This document shows, in pieces, positions 1-7,609 of a stretch of DNA of 36,046 bases (position 1 is the first letter of the stretch; each line of letters begins with the position of its first letter). The stretch covers positions 1-36,046 of the forward strand of contig CANQLI010000014.1 in NCBI GenBank assembly GCA_947624675.1, written 5' to 3'. The notes beneath the pieces are model-generated. The model ran no database searches. It was not told the origin of the DNA and saw only the letters and a list, made by a program, of their open reading frames with translations. A program made the translations under genes and the position numbers. This DNA is from an uncultured Clostridia bacterium. GTDB taxonomy: Bacteria; Bacillota; Clostridia; Oscillospirales; Ruminococcaceae.

Positions 1-149
1 CTACCGTTTTATACAATATAATTCCTGTGTTGACATATTAACATGGGGAAAGCTGAAAACTGTCCCCGAAATGGGGGCAATTATGGAAATACCACGAGTC
101 GGGACAGGCTATTCACCGCCCGGAAGAAAGAAACAAGTTCATTTTTTAC

Positions 150-186
150 ATACCGTAGTCCTTAAGGGGATTGCGGTATTTTTTTA
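150..186 (+). terminator. Intrinsic terminator-like hairpin
   Basis: ATACCG at 150-155 pairs with CGGTAT at 174-179, and a T-rich run follows directly. No complete gene lies upstream in the window, so it either ends a gene outside the window or acts as an attenuator for the downstream ORF. Confidence 0.6.
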
Positions 187-248
187 TTTGACATTTTTTC
201 TATCGTTCCCCCCTAATAGTCTAATACATAACGAAATCCTACTGAAAG

Positions 249-280
249 ACGTATCCGCTTTATGGCGGGTGCGTTTTTTT
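249..280 (+). terminator. Second intrinsic terminator-like hairpin
   Basis: The stem is ACG plus ATCCGC (249-258) against GCGGGT plus CGT (265-274), with one mismatch step, followed by seven T. It sits about 100 bp after a similar hairpin and before the GTG of a sigma-like ORF. Tandem terminators in a leader suggest attenuation. Confidence 0.55.
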
Positions 281-330
281 ATGGCGAAAAAAGGCAATTT
301 CTGACTATTTGCCGCCCTCGCCCACCGCCG

Positions 331-366
331 CTCCAATCTCATTTTCAAAAAAATTCGAGATTGGAG
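331..366 (+). promoter_or_regulatory. Inverted repeat that would hide a ribosome site
   Basis: CTCCAATCTC (331-340) is the exact reverse complement of GAGATTGGAG (357-366). The right arm contains most of the GGAGG ribosome site (363-367) of the GTG-start ORF at 376. If the RNA folds this way, the Shine-Dalgarno is paired and translation is restrained. Confidence 0.6.
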
Positions 367-375
367 GAATCACTT

Positions 376-486
376 GTGAAAGTCAAATACGAGTTTGTAA
401 ACGGAGAAGTTTCGGAAATCAAGGTGGATGACAGCCTCGGTGAACTGCTGGTAGAGATGGACCGGCAGGAATACAACATCAACCAC
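376..486 (+). pseudogene. N-terminal fragment of conjugative-element sigma-like protein
   Basis: It starts at GTG 376 behind GGAGG at 363-367. The first ~40 codons (VKVKYEFVNGEVSEIKVD..., ending near HKETRR) resemble the start of the small sigma-70-like proteins found beside the recombinase in clostridial integrative conjugative elements. After about position 486 the similarity ends, and a different reading frame carries recombinase sequence. The gene is therefore truncated and joined to a foreign 3' part. The family assignment is from memory of typical N-termini, so moderate. Confidence 0.5.
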
Positions 487-500
487 AAGGAAACAAGGCG

Positions 501-1185
501 CTGCTCCTCTGTCAAGACTGCGGGAACAAAGTCCGTCTTGCGTGGAACAACACCACCAATGGCAGCAAGAAAAAGCCGAGAAAGTACGTCCGCTACATTT
601 ACAACTGCACATCTTACATAAAGTTTGGCAAGCGATACTGTCCGAGCCATTACATCAAAATGAAAGATATGGACACTATTGTGCTTGAAGATATTCACAA
701 TCTCACACAGCTTATTGTAGAGGACGAGGAGAAAGCCAAGGAGAGGTTTCTCACACGCAAGGCGAAGCATCATGAGAGCATTATTCCGTTGACATCAAGA
801 AGCTCTCAGAGGGCAGATTTCGCTTACAAGAGCTTGACACGCTGATCCAGAACATCTATGAAAATAAAATCCTCGGAAAGGTATCTGAGGACATAGAGAT
901 GAAGCTGATTGCGAAATACGAAACCGAGCAGAAAAATCTGACCGCAGAAGTCGTTGATCTCGAAGAAAAGTTATCCACGATCAGACAGTACGAGGAAGAT
1001 GTGGCTCTGTTCATGGAACGTCTGAAAAGTACACTGATGTGCAGGAGCTTACACGTGAGATGTGCTTGGAGCTGATCGAGTATATAACGCTTGATGCCCA
1101 TGTTGAAGGACAGCTCAGGGAGATTTACATCTACTACATGCTGCTCGATGAACCCTTAAAGACAAAAGAAGCCTATTTTAAGGCA
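501..1185 (+). pseudogene. Frameshifted C-terminal part of a large serine recombinase
   Basis: The catalytic N-terminal domain is absent. What remains is the recombinase zinc-ribbon (CQDCGNKVR, then CTSYIKFG and CPSHYIKM) in the frame of 501, then a coiled-coil stretch (LDTLIQNIYENKILGKVSED) after a frameshift near 790, then ELTREMCLELIEYITLD after another near 1030, ending about LREIYIYYMLLDEP. Pieces in three frames over continuous homology show a dead gene. Known members of the family move conjugative or mobilisable elements. It abuts a tyrosine integrase remnant downstream, so at least two element types decayed here. Confidence 0.7.
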
Positions 1186-1217
1186 TATTTACGTTATTTA
1201 TCAACCGTACGAAAGTG

Positions 1218-1373
1218 TGGTTACCATCTGGCAAGAGGACAACAGCCAATATCTATGCGCATCTGGATTATTCATCGAAACTTTCCTCCGCACAGGCGAT
1301 GATGAGTGGGATGCTGCTGCCAGAAGCTGGGGACTTTACAAGCAAGTTGAGCGAAATACACCCGGAATCGTGA
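1218..1373 (+). pseudogene. C-terminal remnant of a tyrosine integrase
   Basis: The frame beginning at 1218 reads WLPSGKRTTANIYAHLDYSS, then KLSSAQAMMSG, and stops at TGA 1371-1373. TTANIYAHLDYSSKLSSA is the characteristic end of phage/ICE-type tyrosine integrases. The Tyr of NIYAH is the catalytic nucleophile, while the upstream GH(S) motif looks altered. Only about 50 residues remain. It lies 90 bp from the 3' end of tRNA-Ser, where such integrases typically recombine. Confidence 0.7.
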
Positions 1374-1427
1374 AAAGCAGCTCTGCCCTAAAAATCCTGT
1401 ATGCTGCGAACACTTGCCGGGAAAAGG

Positions 1428-1462
1428 AAAAGTCCAGGAATCCACATGATTTCTGGACTTTT
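1428..1462 (-). terminator. Terminator of tRNA-Ser
   Basis: AAAAGTCCAG (1428-1437) pairs perfectly with CTGGACTTTT (1453-1462), with an inner AATC/GATT extension. It begins right after the tRNA CCA end on the minus strand. Confidence 0.7.
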
Positions 1463-1554
1463 TGGCGGAGCAGGAGAGATTCGAACTCTCGGTCCCGATT
1501 AAAGGATTACTCGATTTCGAGTCGAGCCCGTTATGACCACTTCGATACTGCTCC
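1463..1554 (-). tRNA. tRNA-Ser (anticodon CGA)
   Basis: Read on the minus strand, it has acceptor GGAGCAG pairing with CTGCTCC, discriminator G and an encoded CCA. The anticodon loop CTCGAAA closed by CTCGA/TCGAG gives anticodon CGA, which reads UCG serine codons. The T-arm GAGAGTTCGAATCTCTC is canonical. The long variable arm (class II) and total length of 92 nt fit serine tRNAs. A promoter lies upstream at 1585-1613 and a hairpin terminator follows. Mobile-element remnants abut its 3' side. Confidence 0.95.
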
Positions 1555-1584
1555 ATATATTGCTATTATTAAGACAGCTTAATC

Positions 1585-1613
1585 AGTATATCATATTTTC
1601 AATGTGAATGCAA
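1585..1613 (-). promoter_or_regulatory. Sigma-A promoter of tRNA-Ser
   Basis: On the minus strand the sequence is TTGCAT (1608-1613), a 17-bp spacer, then TATACT (1585-1590). This places the transcript start about 25 bp before the tRNA. Confidence 0.7.
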
Positions 1614-1690
1614 GTGATTTTATAAAACTTTTTGTTGCTTTGTTTTCTAAGAATTATATTTAATAAAACGGAAATAATAAAAGCAAAACA

Positions 1691-2143
1691 TTGAAAGAAG
1701 ATCATCTTTTGATAGAACAAGATACAATTAAGCTTTTAAGGGAATGTGATGCTGGAGTTAAAATGGGAGTTTCCGCAATAGATGAAGTTAAAGATCGGGT
1801 AAAAAGTGAAGAGTTTAAGCATTGCCTTACCTATTGTAAATCTGAACACATAAAACTCCAACATGAGATCGAATCGGCTCTTGACAGATTTCAAGACGAT
1901 GGCAAGGAGCCTAATCCAATGGCAAAGGGTATGTCGTGGATGAAAACTAATTTTAAGATGGCGGCAGACGCATCGGATAACACAATAGCTGATCTTATAA
2001 CCGATGGCTGTAATATGGGAGTAAAGTCATTAAACAGATATTTAAATCAATATGAAGCAGCAGACGAGCATATTAAAGACATCACAAAACGACTTATAAA
2101 TCTTGAGCAACAGCTCACTAACGATGTTCGCGGTTATCTTTAA
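1691..2143 (+). CDS. Four-helix-bundle (ferritin-like/DUF2383-type) protein
   Basis: 150 residues, all helical in character, with heptad-like patterns and regularly spaced His/Glu/Asp (CKSEHIKLQHEIES). The conserved-looking parts are the NPMAKGMSWMKTN and ITDGCNMGVKSLNRYLNQY segments. This matches small ferritin-like hypothetical proteins common in gut clostridia; function is unknown. No signal peptide or membrane segment is visible. The start is awkward: the only sensible in-frame start is TTG 1691, without a good ribosome site close by. It appears monocistronic, with a strong terminator at 2168-2208 and spo0A following. Confidence 0.75.
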   Translation: MKEDHLLIEQDTIKLLRECDAGVKMGVSAIDEVKDRVKSEEFKHCLTYCKSEHIKLQHEIESALDRFQDDGKEPNPMAKGMSWMKTNFKMAADASDNTIADLITDGCNMGVKSLNRYLNQYEAADEHIKDITKRLINLEQQLTNDVRGYL

Positions 2144-2167
2144 TTTACGGCATTTATAATCCTATTA

Positions 2168-2208
2168 AAATGCGGCAAATCCCTAATACAAAGGAGTTTG
2201 CCGCATTT
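2168..2208 (+). terminator. Intrinsic terminator
   Basis: AAATGCGGCAAA (2168-2179) is complementary to TTTGCCGCATTT (2197-2208), with an additional TCC/GGA pair inside. It ends the four-helix-bundle gene. Confidence 0.8.
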
Positions 2209-2285
2209 ATTATACATATTTTTATGAGTAAAACAATATAAAATATCGTAATTTTTAATTATTATTTAATAATTTTTTGACATTT

Positions 2286-2292
2286 TTCGACA
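2286..2292 (-). promoter_or_regulatory. Candidate 0A box upstream of spo0A
   Basis: TTCGACA on the plus strand is TGTCGAA on the minus strand, the core Spo0A binding heptamer. It is embedded in TTTTCGACAAAA and lies about 40 bp upstream of the likely -35 of spo0A. This suggests autoregulation, as known for spo0A in bacilli. Confidence 0.5.
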
Positions 2293-2330
2293 AAACACTA
2301 AGAAAATAACAGTTTTAACTGCTTTTTTAC

Positions 2331-2359
2331 TTGTTTTGTAATTTTTATTGTGTTAAAAT
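2331..2359 (+). promoter_or_regulatory. Promoter of spo0A
   Basis: TTGTTT (2331-2336), 17 bp, TAAAAT (2354-2359). A GGGAGTG ribosome site near 2400 precedes ATG 2414. Confidence 0.6.
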
Positions 2360-2413
2360 AATGGTGAAGAATTAACTTGAATCGGACTTATGACTTTGAA
2401 GGGAGTGACATAA

Positions 2414-3175
2414 ATGAATAAGCCGCTCAAGATAGTTATTGGAGACAACAGTTTAAATTTCGGTATTGACATTGCAAACTCAATTCGCAACGACAGTATG
2501 TATGTGATCACCCGACCTAAAGATGGGAATATCATTTTGAAAACAGTAATTGAAGAAGAACCTGATATTGTGGTTATTGATGCTGTTATGCCAAGTTTAG
2601 ATGCCATTGAGTTTATTAAAAGACTTAAAAATTTAAATTGTAAACAACCTCATGTAATCGTTACAAGCACTTTTGACAACCAGATTATTGAGAAAGAAGT
2701 AATGGATCAGGGCGCAGCATATTATATGAGACTTCCATTTGAAGCAAAGATGCTGGCTGACAGAATAAGTCTCATAATGGAACTCAGTGAGAATTCGCAT
2801 AGACTTGACCAACACGAACTAAAGCTATTCGTTACTGATATGATCCATCGCACAGGTGTTCCTGCGCATGTAAAAGGTTACCGTTATCTGAGAGAAGCTA
2901 TTATCCTTTCCGTTAACGACGATGAAATGCTCAACTCAATAACAAAAATGCTGTATCCGGCTGTGGCTAAACGCTTTAATACCACTCCGACCAGAGTCGA
3001 AAGAGCTATACGAAATGCTATAGAAATTGCTTGGGAAAGAGGCGATCTGTCTACTCTTGAGTCAATATTCGGTCATACGATAAGCTTAAGTAAAGGTAAA
3101 CCGACTAACGGTGAGTATATTGCGCTTATTGTTGACAAGATAAGATTGAGAGGAAAACAAGCTTGCTTTTATTAA
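2414..3175 (+). CDS. spo0A: Spo0A sporulation response regulator
   Basis: 253 residues: receiver (about 5-125) and Spo0A_C DNA-binding domain (about 135-250). The C-terminal half has the diagnostic segments [26 protein letters not shown] and [11 protein letters not shown], typical of the master regulator of spore entry. The receiver keeps the phospho-acceptor Asp56 (VIDAVMP) and a Thr/Ser at the VTS position. It is odd elsewhere: the usual acidic pair reads Gly10-Asp11, and the invariant Lys of the KPF motif is Leu107 (MRLPFE). Mg2+ binding and the phosphorylation switch may thus be altered. ATG 2414 has a good ribosome site. A TGTCGAA box lies upstream. Confidence 0.95.
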   Translation: MNKPLKIVIGDNSLNFGIDIANSIRNDSMYVITRPKDGNIILKTVIEEEPDIVVIDAVMPSLDAIEFIKRLKNLNCKQPHVIVTSTFDNQIIEKEVMDQGAAYYMRLPFEAKMLADRISLIMELSENSHRLDQHELKLFVTDMIHRTGVPAHVKGYRYLREAIILSVNDDEMLNSITKMLYPAVAKRFNTTPTRVERAIRNAIEIAWERGDLSTLESIFGHTISLSKGKPTNGEYIALIVDKIRLRGKQACFY

Positions 3176-3225
3176 CTGATATTTTTTTGTTGATGCAAAA
3201 CGATCGACACTTGAATACAAATAGT

Positions 3226-3256
3226 TTTCCCCTTACAAAATACCTGTAAGGGGAAA
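3226..3256. terminator. Hairpin between convergent spo0A and prsA-like gene
   Basis: TTTCCCCTTACA (3226-3237) and TGTAAGGGGAAA (3245-3256) form a perfect 12-bp stem. T tracts are weak on either side. Its position between convergent genes suggests a bidirectional terminator. Confidence 0.55.
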
Positions 3257-3316
3257 CTTAACTAAACACATTTCTTAAAAAGTAATACAATAAACCTGTA
3301 TCAATTAGATATGCGG

Positions 3317-3336
3317 TTATAATTGTGCAATTATAA
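3317..3336. repeat. AT-rich palindrome
   Basis: TTATAATTG (3317-3325) and CAATTATAA (3328-3336) are perfect inverted arms with a 2-bp centre, in the gap between convergent genes. No function can be assigned; it may help end transcription. Confidence 0.35.
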
Positions 3337-3405
3337 TGGTTGATCATTATTGTGCTGCAATTTTAGTATGAAACTCCTATACCTTTTCCATATTATCTAA
3401 CAGCG

Positions 3406-4653
3406 TCATTTTAAATCACCATACTGAAGATTTTTTAAAATATCAGATTCCTCTACTTTTATAGTTGCCAAAAGCTTATCTAAAGTGTTAAACTCCAAAG
3501 CAGATACATATTCATCCTTAAATGTATTATCAGAATCCTCGTCCTCTATATTCTTTTTTATATATTCTCTGTCAAACGGAACTCTTTTGATAATATGATA
3601 TCCATAACCCGTTTCAACAAGATCACTTATCTCGTTCTGTTTAAGAGCAACAGAGGCTTTTGTAAAGTTTTCTTCATAAGTGGTGTAAAAATCTCCAACA
3701 AGATACCCACCGGAATATTCAGTCATTCCTCCGTCGTAACCATACTCATTTATAAGGCTGTCGAAATCTTCACCGTCCCGCACCTTTTTAAGAATATCCT
3801 CAGCATACTTTTTTGCCTTATCTTTTTCCTTTTTCTGCTCGTCCTCAGAAAGACTTGCATAAGCAGTCGGTAAGATGCTCATCTTCTGTGCTCTTGTCAT
3901 TGATGAAAAATTAGTTACACCCATACTGCTCAACATATCTGCATCAGGTGTAATATCATATCCAAATGGTATCAAAATATGCTTTACAAGCACAAGCTTA
4001 TCCTCTGCCGTGTCAAGGAACTCATCATCCGAAAGTTTAAAGCTATCCTGGACCTTCTGAGCAAGCTTAGACTGTTGGACTATCTTTTTGAAATAGTCCT
4101 CAGTGAGATAAAGCTGTTTGAGATAATCTGAATACTTATCCTTCTGTTCCTCTTTTATCTTTTCTATCTCTTCATCGCATTTCTTTTTTTCATCATCAGT
4201 AAGCGAAATACCGTTTTCCTTTGCATATTTTGAATACACATATGAGGTTTTTATAAATGACATAATATTTGTCTTGAGCGTCTCAAAGCGCTCTTTTTTT
4301 TCGTCCCCACTAAGCTTTGACATATCCTCGTCAGTAACTCCTAAATTTGCTCCGTAATTTGAAATAAAGTAGTAATAATTATATCGATACTCATCAAAGC
4401 CAATATCGTTACCATCAACAGTGCACAAAACAAGCTCTTTTGTGTCTACTTCTTTTCCATTCAAAGTAAGGCTAGGGTCTGGAGGTTCTGTGGCTTCCTC
4501 CTCAGTGGTCTCTGAAGTTGTATCTGAGGAGCTTGTCACTAAACTGTCAGATGACGATTTTTTGCTTGAGGAATCATCGTCTGAACAAGCACTGAGTAAG
4601 CCCGAAACTAACAGAAGAGATATACATACAGCCAGTATTTTTTTCTTCATCAT
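3406..4653 (-). CDS. Lipoprotein peptidyl-prolyl isomerase (PrsA/SurA-like foldase)
   Basis: 415 residues from the first ATG of MMKKKIL, chosen because AAAGGA lies 7-8 nt upstream; a longer frame to 4689 has no such support. A signal peptide ends in a lipobox (LLSAC), followed by a Ser/Thr/Glu-rich linker, so the protein is probably anchored outside the membrane. A helical, Lys/Glu-rich chaperone region comes next, then a parvulin-type domain (LVLVKHILIPFG; GEDFDSLINEYG; FTKASVALKQNEISDLVET; GYGYHIIKR). Members fold exported proteins. It sits 59 bp after the gatB::aspS fusion with no clear terminator between, so it may share that transcript although the functions are unrelated. Confidence 0.85.
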   Translation of the reverse strand: MMKKKILAVCISLLLVSGLLSACSDDDSSSKKSSSDSLVTSSSDTTSETTEEEATEPPDPSLTLNGKEVDTKELVLCTVDGNDIGFDEYRYNYYYFISNYGANLGVTDEDMSKLSGDEKKERFETLKTNIMSFIKTSYVYSKYAKENGISLTDDEKKKCDEEIEKIKEEQKDKYSDYLKQLYLTEDYFKKIVQQSKLAQKVQDSFKLSDDEFLDTAEDKLVLVKHILIPFGYDITPDADMLSSMGVTNFSSMTRAQKMSILPTAYASLSEDEQKKEKDKAKKYAEDILKKVRDGEDFDSLINEYGYDGGMTEYSGGYLVGDFYTTYEENFTKASVALKQNEISDLVETGYGYHIIKRVPFDREYIKKNIEDEDSDNTFKDEYVSALEFNTLDKLLATIKVEESDILKNLQYGDLK

Positions 4654-4712
4654 TAAAAATCCTTTCAAATAGCCATTAAATAAAGACATTATTGTGAAAC
4701 CTTCAGGATAAA

Positions 4713-7583
4713 TTATGGTAAAAGCCTGTTAATATCTCTCGGGAACATTGAAGCTGTTCTTATGTTCTGAGCTTTTATAAGCTTCATCAACAGTCTCTCA
4801 AGTCCTATTCCAAGACCGCCGTGCGGAGGAAGTCCGTACTTGTGGGCCTCAAGATAGTTTTCAAAGTCTTTAGGGTCAAGACCTTGGCGCATCATTTTTT
4901 CGACCTGCTCGTCATAATCATGTATTCTCTGTCCACCCGAAGTTATTTCAAGCCCTCTGAATAAAAGGTCAAACTTATACGCAACTCTTTTATCCTCTCT
5001 GCTGTCCATTGCGTAAAACGGAGGCTTTGAGCTTGGAAAATGTGTAATAAAGATAAAATCCGAATCATACTTTTCCTTTGCATATTCTCCAAGTTTTACC
5101 TCATCCTCCGGATCAAGATCAAACTTTGTGCTTACGCTCTTTCCTCTCAACAAAGTTAAAGCATCAGAAAACTTTATTGACGGGATCTCTCCGACATTTG
5201 GAACATCAACTTCTAAAAGGTTAACCTCATATTCATAGTTTTTCTTTATATATTCCATTATATGACGAAGCATTGCTGTTTCCATATTCATAACATCATA
5301 CATACTGTCGATATATCCCATCTCGAAATCAAGACCGATATATTCGTTTATATGACGACTTGTGGCATGCTTTTCAGCCCTGTAAACGGGTGCTATCTCA
5401 TAAACTCTGTCAAAAAACGCAACCGCCGCCTGTTTGTAAAACTGAGGTGACTGATTTAAAAACGCAGGCTTCTGAAAGTAATCTATCTTAAAAATATTTG
5501 CGCCGCCCTCTGCACCTTGTGCAACGATTTTCGGCGTGTGGATCTCTGTAAAGCCGTTTGCCCGCATAAACTCGTGCATACCGTGCACGATTCCCTCCTG
5601 GAGCTTAAACACAGCTCTTTCATAAGGATTCCTCAAAGAAACATTTCTGTTATCAAGATTTACTTCTATTGAACAATCAAGCTTTCTCTGATAGATTTTA
5701 AGCGGATACTCCTCCTTCGGCTTTGAAATAAGACTTATGTTTTCAAGCACTATCTCAACGCCGTTTAAGTCCTTCGGATTTTCATTTACAATTCCGCTGA
5801 CCCTTACATACTGACCCTCTCTGAGCCCCTCAATAGAGTCCTTACATCTGTCAGAATATACCGCCTGAACAACATACTCCCCTGTTCTCAGCGCTATAAA
5901 CGAAACCTTACCAAGATTTTTGATTCGGTGAACACATGCGGAAAGCGAAATACTTTCACCGATATGCTCGGTAGCATCAGTAAGTTTGAATTCCGGGAGA
6001 ACATCTTTTCCTCCGACCATTTTAAAGTATTCACCATCGTTCGTTGGCTGATACATATCATAATTTTTATATACAGTCAACTTATCAGTGTTCTTTTCTT
6101 CGCTTATCTCCGTCTCTGTTTTTACTTCAGAATCGTCCGCTGCTGCATTTTTAAGTTTGTTTTCTAGGCGCTCTTTTATTACCTTTGGTGTGGCAACACC
6201 TTTAAGCGCCTTTGTCAAGCTTCCCATAAAAAATCCGAAAACCTTTTGCTCACCGTTTTTGTACTGTGAGACCTGCGTCTTACTTTCATCTAAAAGCTTA
6301 TCTATTGCCTCATCCACCTTATCTGTGTCTACAATGATGAGATAGCCCTCATTTTTCGCAATATCAAGAGGTTTTTGCGAAGTCTCGACCATTTTTCTGA
6401 AAATAGCTTTAGCGTCGTTTTTAGAAACCTTTTCTTCGTCGGACATTTTAACAAGCTCCGCAAAATCAGACGGCGTAAAGTTTAGGCTGTTAACATCTAT
6501 CTCTCCAAGATTTATTCTTCTCATAAATTCTGTCAATACAAAAGCGCATACACTCTTCGGATTATTATAAGTCTTGAGTGACTCGTCAAAAAAGTCTGAG
6601 ATTATCTTGTTTCCTATAAGTATCTTAGCATCCGACTGAGAAAGTCCATACTCATTTGTATATCTCAATATTCTTTTATTCGGGAGCTCAGGAAGTTTTG
6701 ACTTAATATCATCAAGCATCTCATCCGTAAAGTTGACCTGCAAAATATCAGGCTCGGGAAAATAACGATAGTCGTGAGCATTCTCCTTATTTCTCATAGA
6801 TTTTGTTTCATCTCGGTTATCGTTATATCTTCTGGTTTCCTGAATCACTCTTTTTCCCGCATCAAGAAGGAGCGCCTGACGCCTTTCCTCATATTCAATA
6901 GCTCTTCCTACCGCCTTAATTGAATTCAGGTTTTTGATTTCAGCTCGCGTGCCAAACTCTTTGTCCTCAGGTTTCATAAGAGAAATATTTACATCACACC
7001 TCAATGAACCCTGCTCCATTTTACAGTCGCACACTCCCGCATACTGAAGCAAAAGTGAAATCTGTTCTACAAAAGCTTTAGCCTCCTCAGCGGAAGAAAT
7101 ATCCGGCTCTGTTACTATCTCTATGAGCGGGATGCCGCAGCGGTTGTAGTCAGCAAGAGACACTCCGTTAAAATCGTCGTGAACGAGCTTTCCTGCGTCC
7201 TCTTCTAAGTGTATTCTGTTTATTCTTATGTTCTTCTTTTTTCCGTCTACCTCTATTGGAACAAGTCCGTTTATACAAAGAGGAAGATTGAGCTGTGAAA
7301 TCTGATATGCTTTTGGAAGGTCGGGATAAAAATAGTTTTTTCTGTCAAAAACAGAAAACTTATTGATGTCGCAATTTAGTGCAAATCCCGCTTTTACCGC
7401 ATACTCAACTGCCGTCTGGTTTATGACCGGCAATGTTCCCGGCATTCCCGAACATACGGGACAGCATCTTGTATTCTGATCTCCGCCAAACTCAGCGCTA
7501 CAGGTACAGAAAACCTTTGATTTTGTCAAAAGCTCTGCGTGTATTTCAAGACCTATTACAGTTATATACTTGGAATTTTTCAT
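4713..7583 (-). CDS. GatB fused to archaeal-type aspartyl-tRNA synthetase
   Basis: One open frame of 956 residues. Residues 1 to about 478 are a complete GatB: the ITVIGLEIHAEL start, zinc-type cysteines (FCTCS and CCPVCSGMPG), the QGSLRCDVN and GTRAEIKNLNS segments, and the helical plus YqeY-like tail (QKVFGFFMGSLTKA). A charged linker (about 479-505) leads into a complete class II AspRS: OB-fold anticodon domain (CVHRIKNLGKVSF), GAEGGANIF, motif 2 (YRAEKHATSRH) and motif 3 (GLGIGLERLLM) at the very C-terminus. It lacks the large insertion of bacterial AspRS, so it is archaeal-type. The ATG at 7583 is preceded by GAAAGG. It lies 26 bp after gatA in gatC-gatA order. Known logic: a non-discriminating AspRS makes Asp-tRNA(Asn), which GatCAB amidates. 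No frameshift or stop interrupts the join. Confidence 0.92.
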   Translation of the reverse strand: MKNSKYITVIGLEIHAELLTKSKVFCTCSAEFGGDQNTRCCPVCSGMPGTLPVINQTAVEYAVKAGFALNCDINKFSVFDRKNYFYPDLPKAYQISQLNLPLCINGLVPIEVDGKKKNIRINRIHLEEDAGKLVHDDFNGVSLADYNRCGIPLIEIVTEPDISSAEEAKAFVEQISLLLQYAGVCDCKMEQGSLRCDVNISLMKPEDKEFGTRAEIKNLNSIKAVGRAIEYEERRQALLLDAGKRVIQETRRYNDNRDETKSMRNKENAHDYRYFPEPDILQVNFTDEMLDDIKSKLPELPNKRILRYTNEYGLSQSDAKILIGNKIISDFFDESLKTYNNPKSVCAFVLTEFMRRINLGEIDVNSLNFTPSDFAELVKMSDEEKVSKNDAKAIFRKMVETSQKPLDIAKNEGYLIIVDTDKVDEAIDKLLDESKTQVSQYKNGEQKVFGFFMGSLTKALKGVATPKVIKERLENKLKNAAADDSEVKTETEISEEKNTDKLTVYKNYDMYQPTNDGEYFKMVGGKDVLPEFKLTDATEHIGESISLSACVHRIKNLGKVSFIALRTGEYVVQAVYSDRCKDSIEGLREGQYVRVSGIVNENPKDLNGVEIVLENISLISKPKEEYPLKIYQRKLDCSIEVNLDNRNVSLRNPYERAVFKLQEGIVHGMHEFMRANGFTEIHTPKIVAQGAEGGANIFKIDYFQKPAFLNQSPQFYKQAAVAFFDRVYEIAPVYRAEKHATSRHINEYIGLDFEMGYIDSMYDVMNMETAMLRHIMEYIKKNYEYEVNLLEVDVPNVGEIPSIKFSDALTLLRGKSVSTKFDLDPEDEVKLGEYAKEKYDSDFIFITHFPSSKPPFYAMDSREDKRVAYKFDLLFRGLEITSGGQRIHDYDEQVEKMMRQGLDPKDFENYLEAHKYGLPPHGGLGIGLERLLMKLIKAQNIRTASMFPRDINRLLP

Positions 7584-7609
7584 AACTTTCAAACCTTTCA
7601 ACAATTAAG

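Larger units (their letters stand above)
1..375. other. Non-coding lead-in with hairpins, mobile-element flank
   Basis: I see no convincing gene here. The stretch holds two intrinsic-terminator-like hairpins and an inverted repeat over a ribosome site, listed separately. The short open frames have no recognisable product. Together with the fragments that follow, it reads as the upstream control region of a conjugative-element gene. Confidence 0.5.

Noticed and set aside
71-304. Plus-strand 77-codon open frame in the leader
   Set aside because: Crosses two terminator-like hairpins and looks non-coding beyond the first 20 codons.
345-773. Minus-strand 142-codon open frame
   Set aside because: Antisense to recombinase zinc-ribbon sequence; no start context or family.
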